A DNA stretch of 64,000 bases from Alphaproteobacteria bacterium SS10. GTDB lineage: Bacteria > Pseudomonadota > Alphaproteobacteria > TMED2. Below, one piece after another: positions 1 to 8,997 of this stretch. The notes below the pieces were generated by a model. The model did not search any database. It was not told the DNA's origin and saw only the letters and a program-made list of their open reading frames with translations. Location of the stretch: NCBI GenBank assembly GCA_019192455.1, contig JAHCML010000003.1, positions 1,029,940 to 1,093,939 of the forward strand. The letters run 5' to 3'. Position 1 is the stretch's first letter. Every line of letters begins with the position of its first letter. The position numbers and the translations under genes are program-made.

Positions 1-133
1 GACGCTGCGTGGCGCGATCCCGACGGCCAACCCGTCATCCTATATCGGTGCGTCTACTAGTGTTGGTACGCCGGTGGCCGTGGCGATTTGCATCCCACTC
101 TTCATCGCGATGGCTGATGCCATCTTTAAGTAG
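1..133 (+). CDS. SbtA-like sodium-dependent bicarbonate transporter, C-terminal end (partial)
   Basis: Only the last 43 codons are in the window; the frame runs from base 2 to the TAG at 131-133. The peptide has the pattern ANPSSYIGAS, then a hydrophobic stretch VAVAICIPLFIAMADAIF, as in the last membrane helix of SbtA-type (DUF897) sodium/bicarbonate symporters, where an ANPxxY-like motif precedes the final helix. The call is supported by the SbtB-like gene that starts 12 bases away, although that gene faces the opposite direction. The fragment is short, so another transporter family cannot be excluded. Confidence 0.6.
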   Translation, partial: TLRGAIPTANPSSYIGASTSVGTPVAVAICIPLFIAMADAIFK

Positions 134-144
134 GTGATGGGGGC

Positions 145-483
145 CTATTCTTCGCCTTCAGCTTCTGGCTGAAATTTGTGTGGGCGCAGGATCTCTACAT
201 TCTCAATGTAGGTGATGCCTGAATAGTTCTCAAAGAATGTGTCAGCCGTCTTGGTGGCAATGGCCTCTGCCACTTCCTGGCTATCGGTGATTACCTCGAA
301 CTTCACATTGGCAAAGTCGCCAATGACGTTGGCGCGGTCGGCGCGACGAATGCCACGGCTGCCCTTACCGCCAGCGGCCACAACGGTATGACCACTGCCG
401 CCGCATTCTTCGATCAGTTTGGAAACCTGCTCGGCGATAATCTTTTCGGTGATGATCACCACCTTTTTGGCCTTATGGATCAT
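145..483 (-). CDS. SbtB-like PII family signalling protein
   Basis: A 112-residue protein with the PII-like fold pattern: a first strand KKVVIITEKI, a T-loop region GGKGSRGIRR near residues 39-48, and FFENYSGITYI near residues 83-93. These match SbtB-type PII proteins, which bind adenyl nucleotides and control the bicarbonate transporter SbtA at the membrane. The C-terminus is acidic (EAEGEE) and lacks the cysteine-containing loop found in some cyanobacterial SbtB proteins. It is convergent with the transporter fragment rather than in one operon with it. An unknown 199-residue gene lies 41 bases upstream on the same strand and is probably co-transcribed. A purine-rich GAGAAGAAG sequence lies about 9 bases before the ATG. 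Confidence 0.75.
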   Translation of the reverse strand: MIHKAKKVVIITEKIIAEQVSKLIEECGGSGHTVVAAGGKGSRGIRRADRANVIGDFANVKFEVITDSQEVAEAIATKTADTFFENYSGITYIENVEILRPHKFQPEAEGEE

Positions 484-524
484 TGGGCTGAACTTCTTCT
501 CTAATGGGCCTGGTCGCGTGTTGC

Positions 525-1124
525 TTAACCGTCTTTTACCGGGAAGGTGATGGAGGCCTCAATCGCTTTATCACGTTCAATATCCCGGACCTTGGCTTCA
601 ACCTTGCGCACCATCTCTTCCTGGATCGGTGGGATTAGAGTCTCAAGATCATCCTCAATATCGCTCAGGATATCCTTCACCGTGTTGACGACTTCCCAGG
701 CCTGGTCATTGGTTTGCTCGTGATAGCCAATGACAAACAACAGATCGGGCCCTTCCTTAATGATCTCAATTGGTGGCCGGCGCCCGCTGGTTGGTCGGCA
801 AGCCAGTAAACCAACATCGCCTGAAGCCTTAATCGTTATGGAGAGATGGGTGACGCTTTTGGTCGAGGATTGCTTGTACTCCTCTACCTTCTGGGCCGTG
901 CTCTTCTTGGTGCCAACAATGCTGCCTTCATCAATCTCTGGGGTCTTCAACTTAAAGCCAGCCGCAATCCCCTCGGCGCCACCAGCCACCTGAAGGCGCA
1001 GGGCAAACTCACTTTCAGAGAGGCTTAGAACTGGATTGATGTAATTGCGGGCCAGCCGCTCGATCTCTGAATTGATCGGTGTTGAGAATGCTTGGGTCAC
1101 AGGCGGGTCTAAGTTGCAAGTCAC
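525..1124 (-). CDS. Hypothetical protein upstream of sbtB
   Basis: A 199-residue soluble protein that I do not recognise. The likely start is GTG at 1124; no in-frame ATG occurs near the N-terminus. It has no signal peptide or membrane segment. The middle is rich in beta-prone residues (about 60-135) and the last 60 residues are strongly charged and probably helical (EEMVRKVEAKVRDIERDKAIE). Its composition and clean frame argue for a real gene. It is the first gene of a probable two-gene unit with the SbtB-like gene, so a link to carbon or nucleotide sensing is possible but not shown. It is divergent from the PP2C-like gene, with a 116-base gap. Confidence 0.65.
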   Translation of the reverse strand: MTCNLDPPVTQAFSTPINSEIERLARNYINPVLSLSESEFALRLQVAGGAEGIAAGFKLKTPEIDEGSIVGTKKSTAQKVEEYKQSSTKSVTHLSITIKASGDVGLLACRPTSGRRPPIEIIKEGPDLLFVIGYHEQTNDQAWEVVNTVKDILSDIEDDLETLIPPIQEEMVRKVEAKVRDIERDKAIEASITFPVKDG

Positions 1125-1240
1125 GAACCGTTGCCAGGCACCATATCAGCGATCCGCTCAAACGCCCACAAACGCAATGTCCGGACGCGTGTATCAGCGA
1201 ATGACAATTTACGCTATAGTAGTGGTGAAGGTGCTTGCCT

Positions 1241-2281
1241 ATGGCAGCATCGATCGGGGTCTATGGGGATGGTTTGGCTGTAGAAGCGAATGCATTAACC
1301 GGTGCTGTGAGTGCCAGCGCACATGCCGGAATTAAGAACGGGACGCGGCGCTATCTGGGCCACCCAGAGTTCGGATCGCACCAGCAAGACCGTCATGTTG
1401 CGTTCGCGGCATCTGAGATGCCTGACGGGGATAAGCCTGTCGACCAACTCACCAACATGCTGGATCAGTTGGGTGAAAAGCATGCGGACGCTGATTCATC
1501 AGCGGCCGCGTCTTTAGTTCGGGTTTCGACAGAAGATGGACCGAACGGTCGGTCCCTGAAGTTGGAAGCATCATCAATTGGCGATTGCGATGTTTTTGTT
1601 GCTGTCACACCCGGCGATGGTGGACCAACCCGCGTGCAACGTCTGTTCGATGATGAGTGTTTCCCTGCAGAGTTTGGCCGGGAAACGCCAGCTCTCCGCA
1701 AACTAGTAAATGGCATCGGTCTCGATGTTTTGCCGGAGACAATGTCGCAGACGGTCAAGTTTGATTTGCAGCCTGGTGATACCGCGACGGTGATTACGGC
1801 GAGCGATGGCTATTGGGATGGCTATTGCGATGCCTGTAAGTTTATCGATCAGGGCATGGAAGTGGAGGATGCTAATCGAGCGATACGCGAGTTGATCGGT
1901 GAATCTATTGACCGTGGGTTAGCTGATCCCTCTTCGCCCATGGCTGACCGGCTGGTTGATGACATCATCGAGAGGGCAGAAGCCGCCGCGCGGAGAAACA
2001 CCGACAACATTTCGACCACCGCATTGGTGATTGAGGGGGATAAGCCTGCGCCATCTCCAATTGTTATCGGATCGATTGATGGCTCGGGTAAGGTTGGTCC
2101 CACGGAAGAGATGGTGGACAGCATGGTTGCTGACATCCATGAACGGTTTGGGCCCAGCATTGTCGCGGCAAATGACAGTCAGCTGAACACTGAGGCTGCT
2201 TCCCGACTGGGGAGTTGGCGAGCCGATCGAGCCCCCAAAGGCCCAACAACAGGCCCGGAGCCAAAGGCTCTTAAGCGCTAG
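1241..2281 (+). CDS. PP2C/PPM-like phosphatase domain protein, possibly degenerate
   Basis: A 346-residue protein. Late PPM-fold motifs can be seen: GDCDVFV at the position of the usual GDSR motif, then ASDGYWDGY (the SDG metal motif) and TDNISTTALV (the DN metal motif). PPM enzymes dephosphorylate Ser/Thr with two metal ions held by aspartates. The N-terminal DGxxG motif that completes the metal site is not evident; the nearest match is PDGDKP. Activity is therefore uncertain. The last 80 residues are low-complexity and charged. The ATG at 1241 is preferred over a TTG six bases earlier because GAAGG lies about 9 bases upstream of it. A TATAGT at 1215-1220 could be a -10 box, though no good -35 is seen. 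No partner kinase is adjacent. Confidence 0.65.
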   Translation: MAASIGVYGDGLAVEANALTGAVSASAHAGIKNGTRRYLGHPEFGSHQQDRHVAFAASEMPDGDKPVDQLTNMLDQLGEKHADADSSAAASLVRVSTEDGPNGRSLKLEASSIGDCDVFVAVTPGDGGPTRVQRLFDDECFPAEFGRETPALRKLVNGIGLDVLPETMSQTVKFDLQPGDTATVITASDGYWDGYCDACKFIDQGMEVEDANRAIRELIGESIDRGLADPSSPMADRLVDDIIERAEAAARRNTDNISTTALVIEGDKPAPSPIVIGSIDGSGKVGPTEEMVDSMVADIHERFGPSIVAANDSQLNTEAASRLGSWRADRAPKGPTTGPEPKALKR

Positions 2282-2458
2282 CCAAGTCCCTGGCTTTGAA
2301 GGGTAATCAGGCCGCAGTCGTTTGCCCTGTAAAGCGCTGCAACAGTTTTTGATTTTCGCACCGCACAATGCTGTGGCAGGAAACAGTCCTGTTGATTGAC
2401 GAGGCCAAGGCCCGTCCATGCCCCCGCAGCTGCGCCCAGGATGGCGCGCCCGTAACCC

Positions 2459-3820
2459 ATGACCGATCTTCATATCATTGTGCTCGCCGCCGGGCAGGGT
2501 ACGCGGATGAAGTCCGCCACGCCGAAGGTGCTGCACCACGTCGCCCATCAGCCAATGCTGGCCCATGTGTTGGCTGTTGCCAGTGATTGTGGCGCGGCCT
2601 CTGTCACCGGGGTGGTCAGCCCAAACATGCCAGCGCTTGAAACTGCTTTTACTGGCCATAGCATCGCGGTCCAACAAGTGGCTCAGGGAACGGGTGATGC
2701 CGTTAAGGCCGCATTGTCAGCAATTCCCGCCGATGCAACAGGCATTGCCGTGGTGGTCTACGCCGACACGCCCTTGGTCCGGCAAGAAACAATCGAAGCG
2801 CTGGTCGCCCCCATTCGTGAGGGGAATGCAGCCGTTACCTTCTTCGCCATGCGGGTGGCAGAGCCGGGTGCATATGGCCGGATGGTGACTAATGGTGCCG
2901 GTGAACTGCTGCGTATTGTTGAGGCGAAGGAGGCTGATGCCGAGACTCTGGCAATTGATCTCTGCAATGGCGGGTTCTGCGCTTTCGATCTCGCCAAGGG
3001 CCGGGCATTGGTTGCGCAGATCGATAATCAGAACACCAAGGGCGAGTACTACCTGACCGATCTGGTGGAGATTGCCCGGGACGCTGGCCATGGGGCCATG
3101 GCGGTTGAGGGACATCCCACCGATGCCATGGGGGTCAACGACCGTGCTGACCTCGCCAAGGTTGAGGCGGTGATGCAGGACCGCCTGCGGGCCCGGCATT
3201 TGGTCAATGGTGTCACCATAACAGCGCCAGAGACGGTGTTTCTGGCGACGGATACATCGCTTGCGCCCGATACAATCGTTGAGCCGCATGTGGTGTTCGG
3301 CCCTGGCGTTAATGTGACGGGTGCTGCCACCATCCGCGCCTTTTCGCATCTCGAGGGCTGTGAGATCGGCGCTGGCGCCACCATCGGCCCCTATGCGCGT
3401 ATCCGACCAGGCAGTAGCATTGGTGCCCAGGCGCGGGTCGGCAACTTTGTTGAGACCAAGAATGTTGAGATGGGTGAGGGGGCGAAGGCCAATCACCTAA
3501 CCTATCTGGGCGATGCCACAATTGGGCCAGATGCCAATGTTGGTGCGGGCACAATTACCTGCAACTATGACGGATTTTCCAAATCACGGACTGAGATTGG
3601 CCGCAATGCCTTCATAGGCTCCAACTCAGCGCTGGTCGCCCCGGTCAAGGTGGGTGACGGCGCCATCATCGGTGCGGGCAGCACCATCACAAACGACGTA
3701 GACGCCGACGCTATTGCGGTAGCGCGCGGAATCCAGGTTGATAACCCGGGCCGTGCCGCCACGTTCCGCGAGATGCGTGCGGCGGAGAAGGCCAAGAAGG
3801 CCGCTAAGAAGGATAGCTAA
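2459..3820 (+). CDS. glmU: Bifunctional UDP-GlcNAc pyrophosphorylase / GlcN-1-P acetyltransferase
   Basis: A 453-residue cytosolic enzyme that acetylates glucosamine-1-phosphate and then makes UDP-N-acetylglucosamine for peptidoglycan and lipid A. The N-terminal nucleotidyltransferase domain has LAAGQGTRMKS at 9-19 and YADTPL at 101-106. The C-terminal left-handed beta-helix starts near 250 and carries the catalytic His346 (ANHLTYLGD) and the acetyl-CoA site AGTITCNYDG. The length is normal. The C-terminal tail is lysine-rich (EKAKKAAKKDS). It is followed two bases later by glmS, the enzyme that makes its precursor, so the pair is an operon. Confidence 0.97.
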   Translation: MTDLHIIVLAAGQGTRMKSATPKVLHHVAHQPMLAHVLAVASDCGAASVTGVVSPNMPALETAFTGHSIAVQQVAQGTGDAVKAALSAIPADATGIAVVVYADTPLVRQETIEALVAPIREGNAAVTFFAMRVAEPGAYGRMVTNGAGELLRIVEAKEADAETLAIDLCNGGFCAFDLAKGRALVAQIDNQNTKGEYYLTDLVEIARDAGHGAMAVEGHPTDAMGVNDRADLAKVEAVMQDRLRARHLVNGVTITAPETVFLATDTSLAPDTIVEPHVVFGPGVNVTGAATIRAFSHLEGCEIGAGATIGPYARIRPGSSIGAQARVGNFVETKNVEMGEGAKANHLTYLGDATIGPDANVGAGTITCNYDGFSKSRTEIGRNAFIGSNSALVAPVKVGDGAIIGAGSTITNDVDADAIAVARGIQVDNPGRAATFREMRAAEKAKKAAKKDS

Positions 3821-3822
3821 CC

Positions 3823-5670
3823 ATGTGCGGTATTATCGGGATTCTGGGCGATGGTGATGTGGCCCCAGCTGTGCTTGAGGGGCTGAAGCGCCTAGAGTAT
3901 CGGGGTTATGACAGTGCCGGTATTGCCACCCTCTCCAACGGCCATATTCAGCGCTGCCGGGCCGAGGGCAAGATCGTCAACCTGGCTGGCAAGCTGGACG
4001 AGATGCCTTTGGAGGGTGATGTTGGTATTGGCCATACCCGCTGGGCGACCCATGGCGCGCCGACCGAGAACAATGCCCACCCCCATGCCACAGAGCGGGT
4101 GGCCATTGTCCATAACGGCATCATCGAAAACTACCAGGAGCTGAAGGCGGAGCTGAAGGAGAAGCAGCACCGCTTTGAGACCGAGACGGATACCGAGATC
4201 GTCGCCCATCTGGTGACCGATTACCTGCAGCAGGGTTTGGAGCCGGTTGAGGCTGCCAAGGCCAGCTTTGCCCGGTTGGAAGGGGCCTACGCCCTGGTGC
4301 TGATCTTTGCGGGAGAGCATGACCTGATGGTCGGTGCCCGCCAGGGGACACCGATGACCATTGGGTATGGTGAGAGGGACCGCGAGGGGCAGATGTTCCT
4401 CGCCTCCGATGCCGTGGCGCTGGCCGCTTACACCAACCGTGTTTGCTATCTTGAGGATGGTGATTGGACCGTCATTCGGCGCGGTAAGGCAGAGATCTTC
4501 CGCCGTGATGGCAGCACAGTTGAGCGCCCAATCCGTCAAAGCTCAGTCACCGGCGCCATGACCGGCAAGGGTGACTACCGTCACTTTATGCTCAAAGAGA
4601 TCCACGAGCAGCCAGAGGTGATCGGTAACACTGTGAATGCGCACCTGCATCCGGCAACGGGCGAGGCCGCGTTTGAGAGTTTTGATTTCGACTTCGCCAA
4701 TCTGAACCGACTGCACATCACGGCCTGCGGTACGGCATTCTATGCTGGCCTGGTCGCGCGCTATTGGTTTGAGGAAATTGCCGGACTGCCAACTGAGGTC
4801 GATATCGCGTCGGAGTATCGCTATCGCAACCTGCCAGCCTCGGAAGGTTCAGCAACCCTCGTGATCTCCCAATCTGGTGAGACGCTGGATACGTTGGAGG
4901 CATTGCGCTTTGCCAAGAACCAGGGACAGAAGACCCTGGCCGTGGTCAATGTGCCGGAGAGCACCATGGCGCGGGAGGCAGACCAAACCGTCTACACCCT
5001 TGCCGGCCCTGAGATTGGCGTTGCCTCAACCAAGGCGTTTACCACCCAGCTCTCAACCCTAGCCTGTCTTGCCATGTATGCCGCACGTAAGCGTGGCCAT
5101 GTTGATGAGGTGAAGGAACGCGCGTTGTCTGCCGCCCTTCGTGAGGTGCCAGCCCGGATTGCTGAGGTTCTAAACCATGATGAGGCGATCAAGGAGATCG
5201 CGGCCGATATCACCAGTGCCCATTCGGTGCTCTATCTCGGTCGTGGCCGTTCCTATCCAATTGCGATGGAGGGCGCGCTAAAGCTGAAGGAAATCTCTTA
5301 CATCCATGCTGAGGGTTATGCGGCGGGGGAGATGAAGCACGGGCCAATCGCCCTAATCGATGAAACCATGCCCGTCGTGGTGGTAGCGCCATCGGACCGT
5401 TGGCTTGAGAAGACGCTATCCAATGTTCGTGAGGCAACCGCCCGTGGCGCGCGCCTGCTGCTAATTGGCGATGAGACATCGGTGAAGGCGTTAGAGGACG
5501 TCACGACCTGGTCAATCCCAATGCCAAGCATACCGTCAGAGGCTGCATCTTATATGGCGCCGATCCTCTACACCGTGCCGGTCCAGCTGCTCGCCTATCA
5601 TGCAGCCGTCCTGAAAGGCACCGATGTTGACCAACCACGTAACCTCGCCAAGGCGGTAACAGTGGAGTAG
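3823..5670 (+). CDS. glmS: Glutamine-fructose-6-phosphate aminotransferase (isomerizing)
   Basis: A 615-residue enzyme that makes glucosamine-6-phosphate from fructose-6-phosphate and glutamine, the first step towards UDP-GlcNAc. The start MCGIIGIL exposes the catalytic N-terminal cysteine after Met removal. The class II glutaminase domain covers about 1-240. Two SIS sugar-isomerase domains follow, with SQSGETLDT and STKAFTTQL in the first. The end DQPRNLAKAVTVE is typical of the family. It sits two bases after glmU. I see no glmS ribozyme-like leader, and the two-base spacing leaves no room for one. Confidence 0.97.
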   Translation: MCGIIGILGDGDVAPAVLEGLKRLEYRGYDSAGIATLSNGHIQRCRAEGKIVNLAGKLDEMPLEGDVGIGHTRWATHGAPTENNAHPHATERVAIVHNGIIENYQELKAELKEKQHRFETETDTEIVAHLVTDYLQQGLEPVEAAKASFARLEGAYALVLIFAGEHDLMVGARQGTPMTIGYGERDREGQMFLASDAVALAAYTNRVCYLEDGDWTVIRRGKAEIFRRDGSTVERPIRQSSVTGAMTGKGDYRHFMLKEIHEQPEVIGNTVNAHLHPATGEAAFESFDFDFANLNRLHITACGTAFYAGLVARYWFEEIAGLPTEVDIASEYRYRNLPASEGSATLVISQSGETLDTLEALRFAKNQGQKTLAVVNVPESTMAREADQTVYTLAGPEIGVASTKAFTTQLSTLACLAMYAARKRGHVDEVKERALSAALREVPARIAEVLNHDEAIKEIAADITSAHSVLYLGRGRSYPIAMEGALKLKEISYIHAEGYAAGEMKHGPIALIDETMPVVVVAPSDRWLEKTLSNVREATARGARLLLIGDETSVKALEDVTTWSIPMPSIPSEAASYMAPILYTVPVQLLAYHAAVLKGTDVDQPRNLAKAVTVE

Positions 5671-5744
5671 GGGGCAACCTCTCCCTTTGCTTTTGCCCGC
5701 CGGTCTACCTATCTGTACGGCAACGAATTACGGAGGGCCGCCCC

Positions 5745-7235
5745 ATGGATACCATCGACACCACTAGCCTGCGTTTGAAGCTCAACGATCCAGAGCTGTT
5801 CCGCAGCCAAGCCTATGTCGACGGCGCGTGGATTGATGCCGATAGCGGCGCAACCTTTGAGGTGACCAACCCCTCAACCGGTGAGGTCATCGGCACGGTA
5901 CCCAATCTGGGTAAGGCCGAGACTGATCGTGCCATTGCCGCGGCCAATGCCGCCTGGCCTGCCTGGAAGGCGAAGCCAGCAAAAGAGCGCGGTGCCATCC
6001 TGAAAAACTGGCTGGGCCTACTGATGGAGCATCAGGAGGACCTGGCCCGCCTCATGACGCTGGAGCAGGGTAAGCCACTGGCTGAGGCCAAGGGTGAGAT
6101 TGCCTATGCCGCCAGCTTTGTTGAGTGGTTTGCAGAAGAGGCGAAGCGTACCTATGGCGAGGTGATCCCGACCCATATGGCTGATCGTCGGATCATGGTG
6201 ACGAAGGAACCAATTGGCGTCACCGCCGCCATCACGCCCTGGAATTTCCCAACCGCGATGATCACCCGTAAGGCAGCGCCAGCACTGGCCGCTGGTTGTC
6301 CGATGGTGGTGAAACCGGCTGAGGCGACGCCATACTCTGCGCTTGCCATGGCGGTTCTGGCCGAGCGGGCCGGTCTGCCGAAGGGCCTGTTATCGATTGT
6401 TACCGGCAGCGCGAGCGGCTCGATTGAGATTGGTAAGGCGCTCTGCGATAACCCGATCGTCCGCAAGCTTTCCTTCACCGGTTCCACCGAGGTTGGTCGC
6501 ATTCTGATGCGCCAATGTTCGGATACGGTGAAGAAGGTGTCGTTTGAGCTGGGCGGCAATGCACCCTTCATCGTCTTTGATGACGCCGATCTTGATGCGG
6601 CGGTTGAGGGGGCGCTGGTCTGTAAGTACCGGAATGCCGGTCAGACCTGTGTCTGTGCCAATCGCATCTATGTTCAGGACGGTGTCTATGATGCCTTCGC
6701 GGCCAAGTTTGCCGAGGCGGTTAAGGGCCTCAAAGTCGGTGATGGCTTTACCGAGGGCGTTGATGTTGGCCCGCTGATTGAGATGGCGGCGGTTGAGAAG
6801 GTTGAGGATCACCTAGCTGATGCCACTTCCAAGGGCGCTGAGATCATGGCCGGTGGCGCGCGGGATGAGCATGGAGAGTTATTCTTCCAGCCAACCCTGC
6901 TGTCCGGTGTGACCCAGGAGATGAAGGTTGCCCGTGAGGAGACCTTTGGCCCGCTGGCGCCGATGTTCCGGTTCAAGACCGAGGATGAGGTGATCAGCTA
7001 TGCAAATGATACCGAGTTTGGGCTGGCCGCGTATTTCTACGCCCGCGATATCGGTCGGATCACCAAGGTTTCTGAGGCTTTGGAGTATGGCATGGTGGCG
7101 GTGAATACCGGCATTCTGTCCACCGAGGTGGCGCCATTTGGCGGTGTTAAACAATCCGGCATCGGTCGTGAGGGTTCACATCACGGCATCGATGAATATC
7201 TAGAGATTAAGTACACGCTGATTGCCGGCCTCTGA
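5745..7235 (+). CDS. gabD: NAD(P)-dependent succinate-semialdehyde dehydrogenase family protein
   Basis: A 496-residue aldehyde dehydrogenase that oxidises an aldehyde to the acid, probably succinate semialdehyde to succinate. Catalytic residues are visible: Glu268 in FELGG and Cys302 in GQTCVCANR, with the cofactor-site sequence TPWNFP near 165-170 and FTGSTEVG near 244-251. The GQTCVCANR form and GVKQSGIGREGSHHGI near the C-terminus are characteristic of GabD. The upstream sequence CGGAGGG gives a good ribosome-binding site. No gabT or regulator is adjacent, so the physiological substrate is inferred from the family. Confidence 0.88.
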   Translation: MDTIDTTSLRLKLNDPELFRSQAYVDGAWIDADSGATFEVTNPSTGEVIGTVPNLGKAETDRAIAAANAAWPAWKAKPAKERGAILKNWLGLLMEHQEDLARLMTLEQGKPLAEAKGEIAYAASFVEWFAEEAKRTYGEVIPTHMADRRIMVTKEPIGVTAAITPWNFPTAMITRKAAPALAAGCPMVVKPAEATPYSALAMAVLAERAGLPKGLLSIVTGSASGSIEIGKALCDNPIVRKLSFTGSTEVGRILMRQCSDTVKKVSFELGGNAPFIVFDDADLDAAVEGALVCKYRNAGQTCVCANRIYVQDGVYDAFAAKFAEAVKGLKVGDGFTEGVDVGPLIEMAAVEKVEDHLADATSKGAEIMAGGARDEHGELFFQPTLLSGVTQEMKVAREETFGPLAPMFRFKTEDEVISYANDTEFGLAAYFYARDIGRITKVSEALEYGMVAVNTGILSTEVAPFGGVKQSGIGREGSHHGIDEYLEIKYTLIAGL

Positions 7236-7295
7236 TCTGATCTCTGCGCTGACGATCCAAAACAAAGCACCCAACAAGGGTGGGGAGTGCCGGAG

Positions 7296-8702
7296 ATGGC
7301 TGATAACGCCCGCAAGTTTGATTTCGACTACTTTGTCATCGGTGGTGGCTCTGGCGGTGTCCGCTCCGCCCGCATCGCTGCCCAGCATGGCGCCAAAGTC
7401 GTGGTGGCAGAGGACCGCGATATGGGCGGTACCTGCGTCAATCGCGGCTGCGTACCAAAGAAGTACATGGTTTTCGCTGGTCAGCACGCCCGCGCGTTCC
7501 AAGACGCCGTTGATTACGGCTGGGAGCATGAGGGCGGTAAACCAGCGTTCAACTGGCCAAAGCTGCGCGATGCCGTAAACGGTACGACCGATGTTATCAG
7601 CGGTAAGTATCAATCCGGCTTGGACGGTGTGAAGGCGACAACCTTCAATGCCCATGCCCGGGTCACTGGCCCTAACGAAGTGACAGTCGGCAATCAAACC
7701 GTCACGGCTGAGCATATCCTGATTGCTACTGGTGGCGTCCCCTCCATGCCGGATATGCCGGGTGTTGAGTATGCCATCAGCTCTGATGAGATCTTCCACT
7801 TACCGGAGTTTCCGAAGCGGCTTGTGGTTGCTGGTGGTGGTTATATTGCCCTAGAGTTCGCCAGCATATTCAATGCATTAGGCAGCGACGTGACAGTGAT
7901 TTATCGGGGTCCTGAGATCCTGAAAAATTTCGACCATGACCTGCGCCAGCAGCTGACTGAGGACTTCCTCGCCAGTGGCATCAAAATCCACTTCAACACC
8001 ACCATCCCGAAGATTGAGAAGGAAGGCGACACGCTGAAAGTCCATCTCACCGATGGTGATGTGTTAGATGCTGATCAGATGCTGTTTGCCATTGGCCGCC
8101 GCCCACGTATCGCAGGCCTTGGCCTCGATGAGGTTGGAATTGAGACCAATGAGGCTGGCGCCATTAAGGTTGATGAGCATTACCGAACCAATATCCCGTC
8201 AATCTATGCGGTTGGGGATGTGACGGACCGTGTAAACCTAACGCCGGTGGCGATTAGGGAAGGGCACTGGCTTGCCGATCAGCTGTTTGGACCAGAGGGT
8301 CGAAACAAAATCGACTATGCCATGGTCACGACCGCCGTCTTTACCACGCCTGAGTTAGCCTCGGTTGGCTTGAGCGAGCAGGAAGCTGTTGATGCTGGCT
8401 TTGATGTAGAGGTGTTCCGCACACGGTTCCGTGCCATGCGCTACACCCTTGGTGGCAACCAGCCTTGGTCCATGATGAAGCTGGTCGTGGACCGGGATAG
8501 CGATCGTGTGCTGGGCGTTCATATGTTGGGCGAGAATGCCGCTGAAATTATTCAGGGTCTGGCGGTTGCCGTTACCCTAGGCGCCACCAAGGCGCAGTTT
8601 GATGCGACGGTGGCCCTGCATCCGACGGTGGCGGAGGAGTTCGTCACCATGCGTGAGCCCGCGGCGTCCACCTTGAAAGAACGCCGCCAGGCAGCCGAAT
8701 AA
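7296..8702 (+). CDS. gor: Glutathione-disulfide reductase
   Basis: A flavoprotein of 468 residues that reduces oxidised glutathione with NADPH in the cytosol. FAD-binding GGGSGG lies at 16-21 and the redox-active disulfide CVNRGC at 47-52. A second dinucleotide motif is GGGYIALEFA, and the C-terminal catalytic His lies in LHPTVAEEF. A GTG nine bases upstream is in frame, but GGGGAG is spaced better for the ATG at 7296. The NADPH-site arginines expected in Gor appear around IYRG, but the cofactor choice was not tested. It is the last gene of a forward run; a hairpin follows. Confidence 0.93.
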   Translation: MADNARKFDFDYFVIGGGSGGVRSARIAAQHGAKVVVAEDRDMGGTCVNRGCVPKKYMVFAGQHARAFQDAVDYGWEHEGGKPAFNWPKLRDAVNGTTDVISGKYQSGLDGVKATTFNAHARVTGPNEVTVGNQTVTAEHILIATGGVPSMPDMPGVEYAISSDEIFHLPEFPKRLVVAGGGYIALEFASIFNALGSDVTVIYRGPEILKNFDHDLRQQLTEDFLASGIKIHFNTTIPKIEKEGDTLKVHLTDGDVLDADQMLFAIGRRPRIAGLGLDEVGIETNEAGAIKVDEHYRTNIPSIYAVGDVTDRVNLTPVAIREGHWLADQLFGPEGRNKIDYAMVTTAVFTTPELASVGLSEQEAVDAGFDVEVFRTRFRAMRYTLGGNQPWSMMKLVVDRDSDRVLGVHMLGENAAEIIQGLAVAVTLGATKAQFDATVALHPTVAEEFVTMREPAASTLKERRQAAE

Positions 8703-8733
8703 CGATCTGGATTTACTGATGCGATAGCGCAGC

Positions 8734-8757
8734 GGGGGTGATTAATGAATCACGCCC
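8734..8757. terminator. Hairpin between convergent gor and the 64-residue gene
   Basis: GTGATT (8738-8743) pairs with AATCAC (8748-8753) across a four-base loop, and after one mismatch GGG (8734-8736) pairs with CCC (8755-8757). It lies just after gor and overlaps the last codons of the convergent small gene. There is no clear U-tract, so it would be a weak or two-way terminator at best. Confidence 0.3.
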
Positions 8758-8936
8758 GGATTGTGGAGCACGTTGACAATGCCGAGGTAAGCAGTCTCGA
8801 GCTGACGCAATCTGTGCTGCTCAATTCGGTTCATCCGCTCCTTACGTTCGTCGAGATCGACGAGGACGCGTGATGCTTTGGTCAGGTCACCCTCGACGAG
8901 GGCTTGCTCTAATTCACTAAAATGGTTGCCGTACAT
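8742..8936 (-). CDS. Small charged hypothetical protein
   Basis: A 64-residue protein, highly charged and probably all helix, possibly a coiled coil (LVDLDERKERMNRIEQHRLR in the middle). There is no membrane segment or cysteine. A GGGAGCGG sequence just before the ATG is a credible ribosome-binding site, which is the main evidence that it is real. I do not recognise the family. It is convergent with gor. Its promoter would lie in the GAATC-rich intergenic region 8937-9457. Confidence 0.5.
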   Translation of the reverse strand: MYGNHFSELEQALVEGDLTKASRVLVDLDERKERMNRIEQHRLRQLETAYLGIVNVLHNPGVIH

Positions 8937-8997
8937 GGGGTTAGCCGCTCCCTAAACGTTCTGTTTCCAACAAACTTATCCCCAATTGAGACCGGTC

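Noticed and set aside
5671..5744. GGGCAA/TTGCCC inverted repeat after glmS as a terminator
   Set aside because: The loop is long and no T-run follows.
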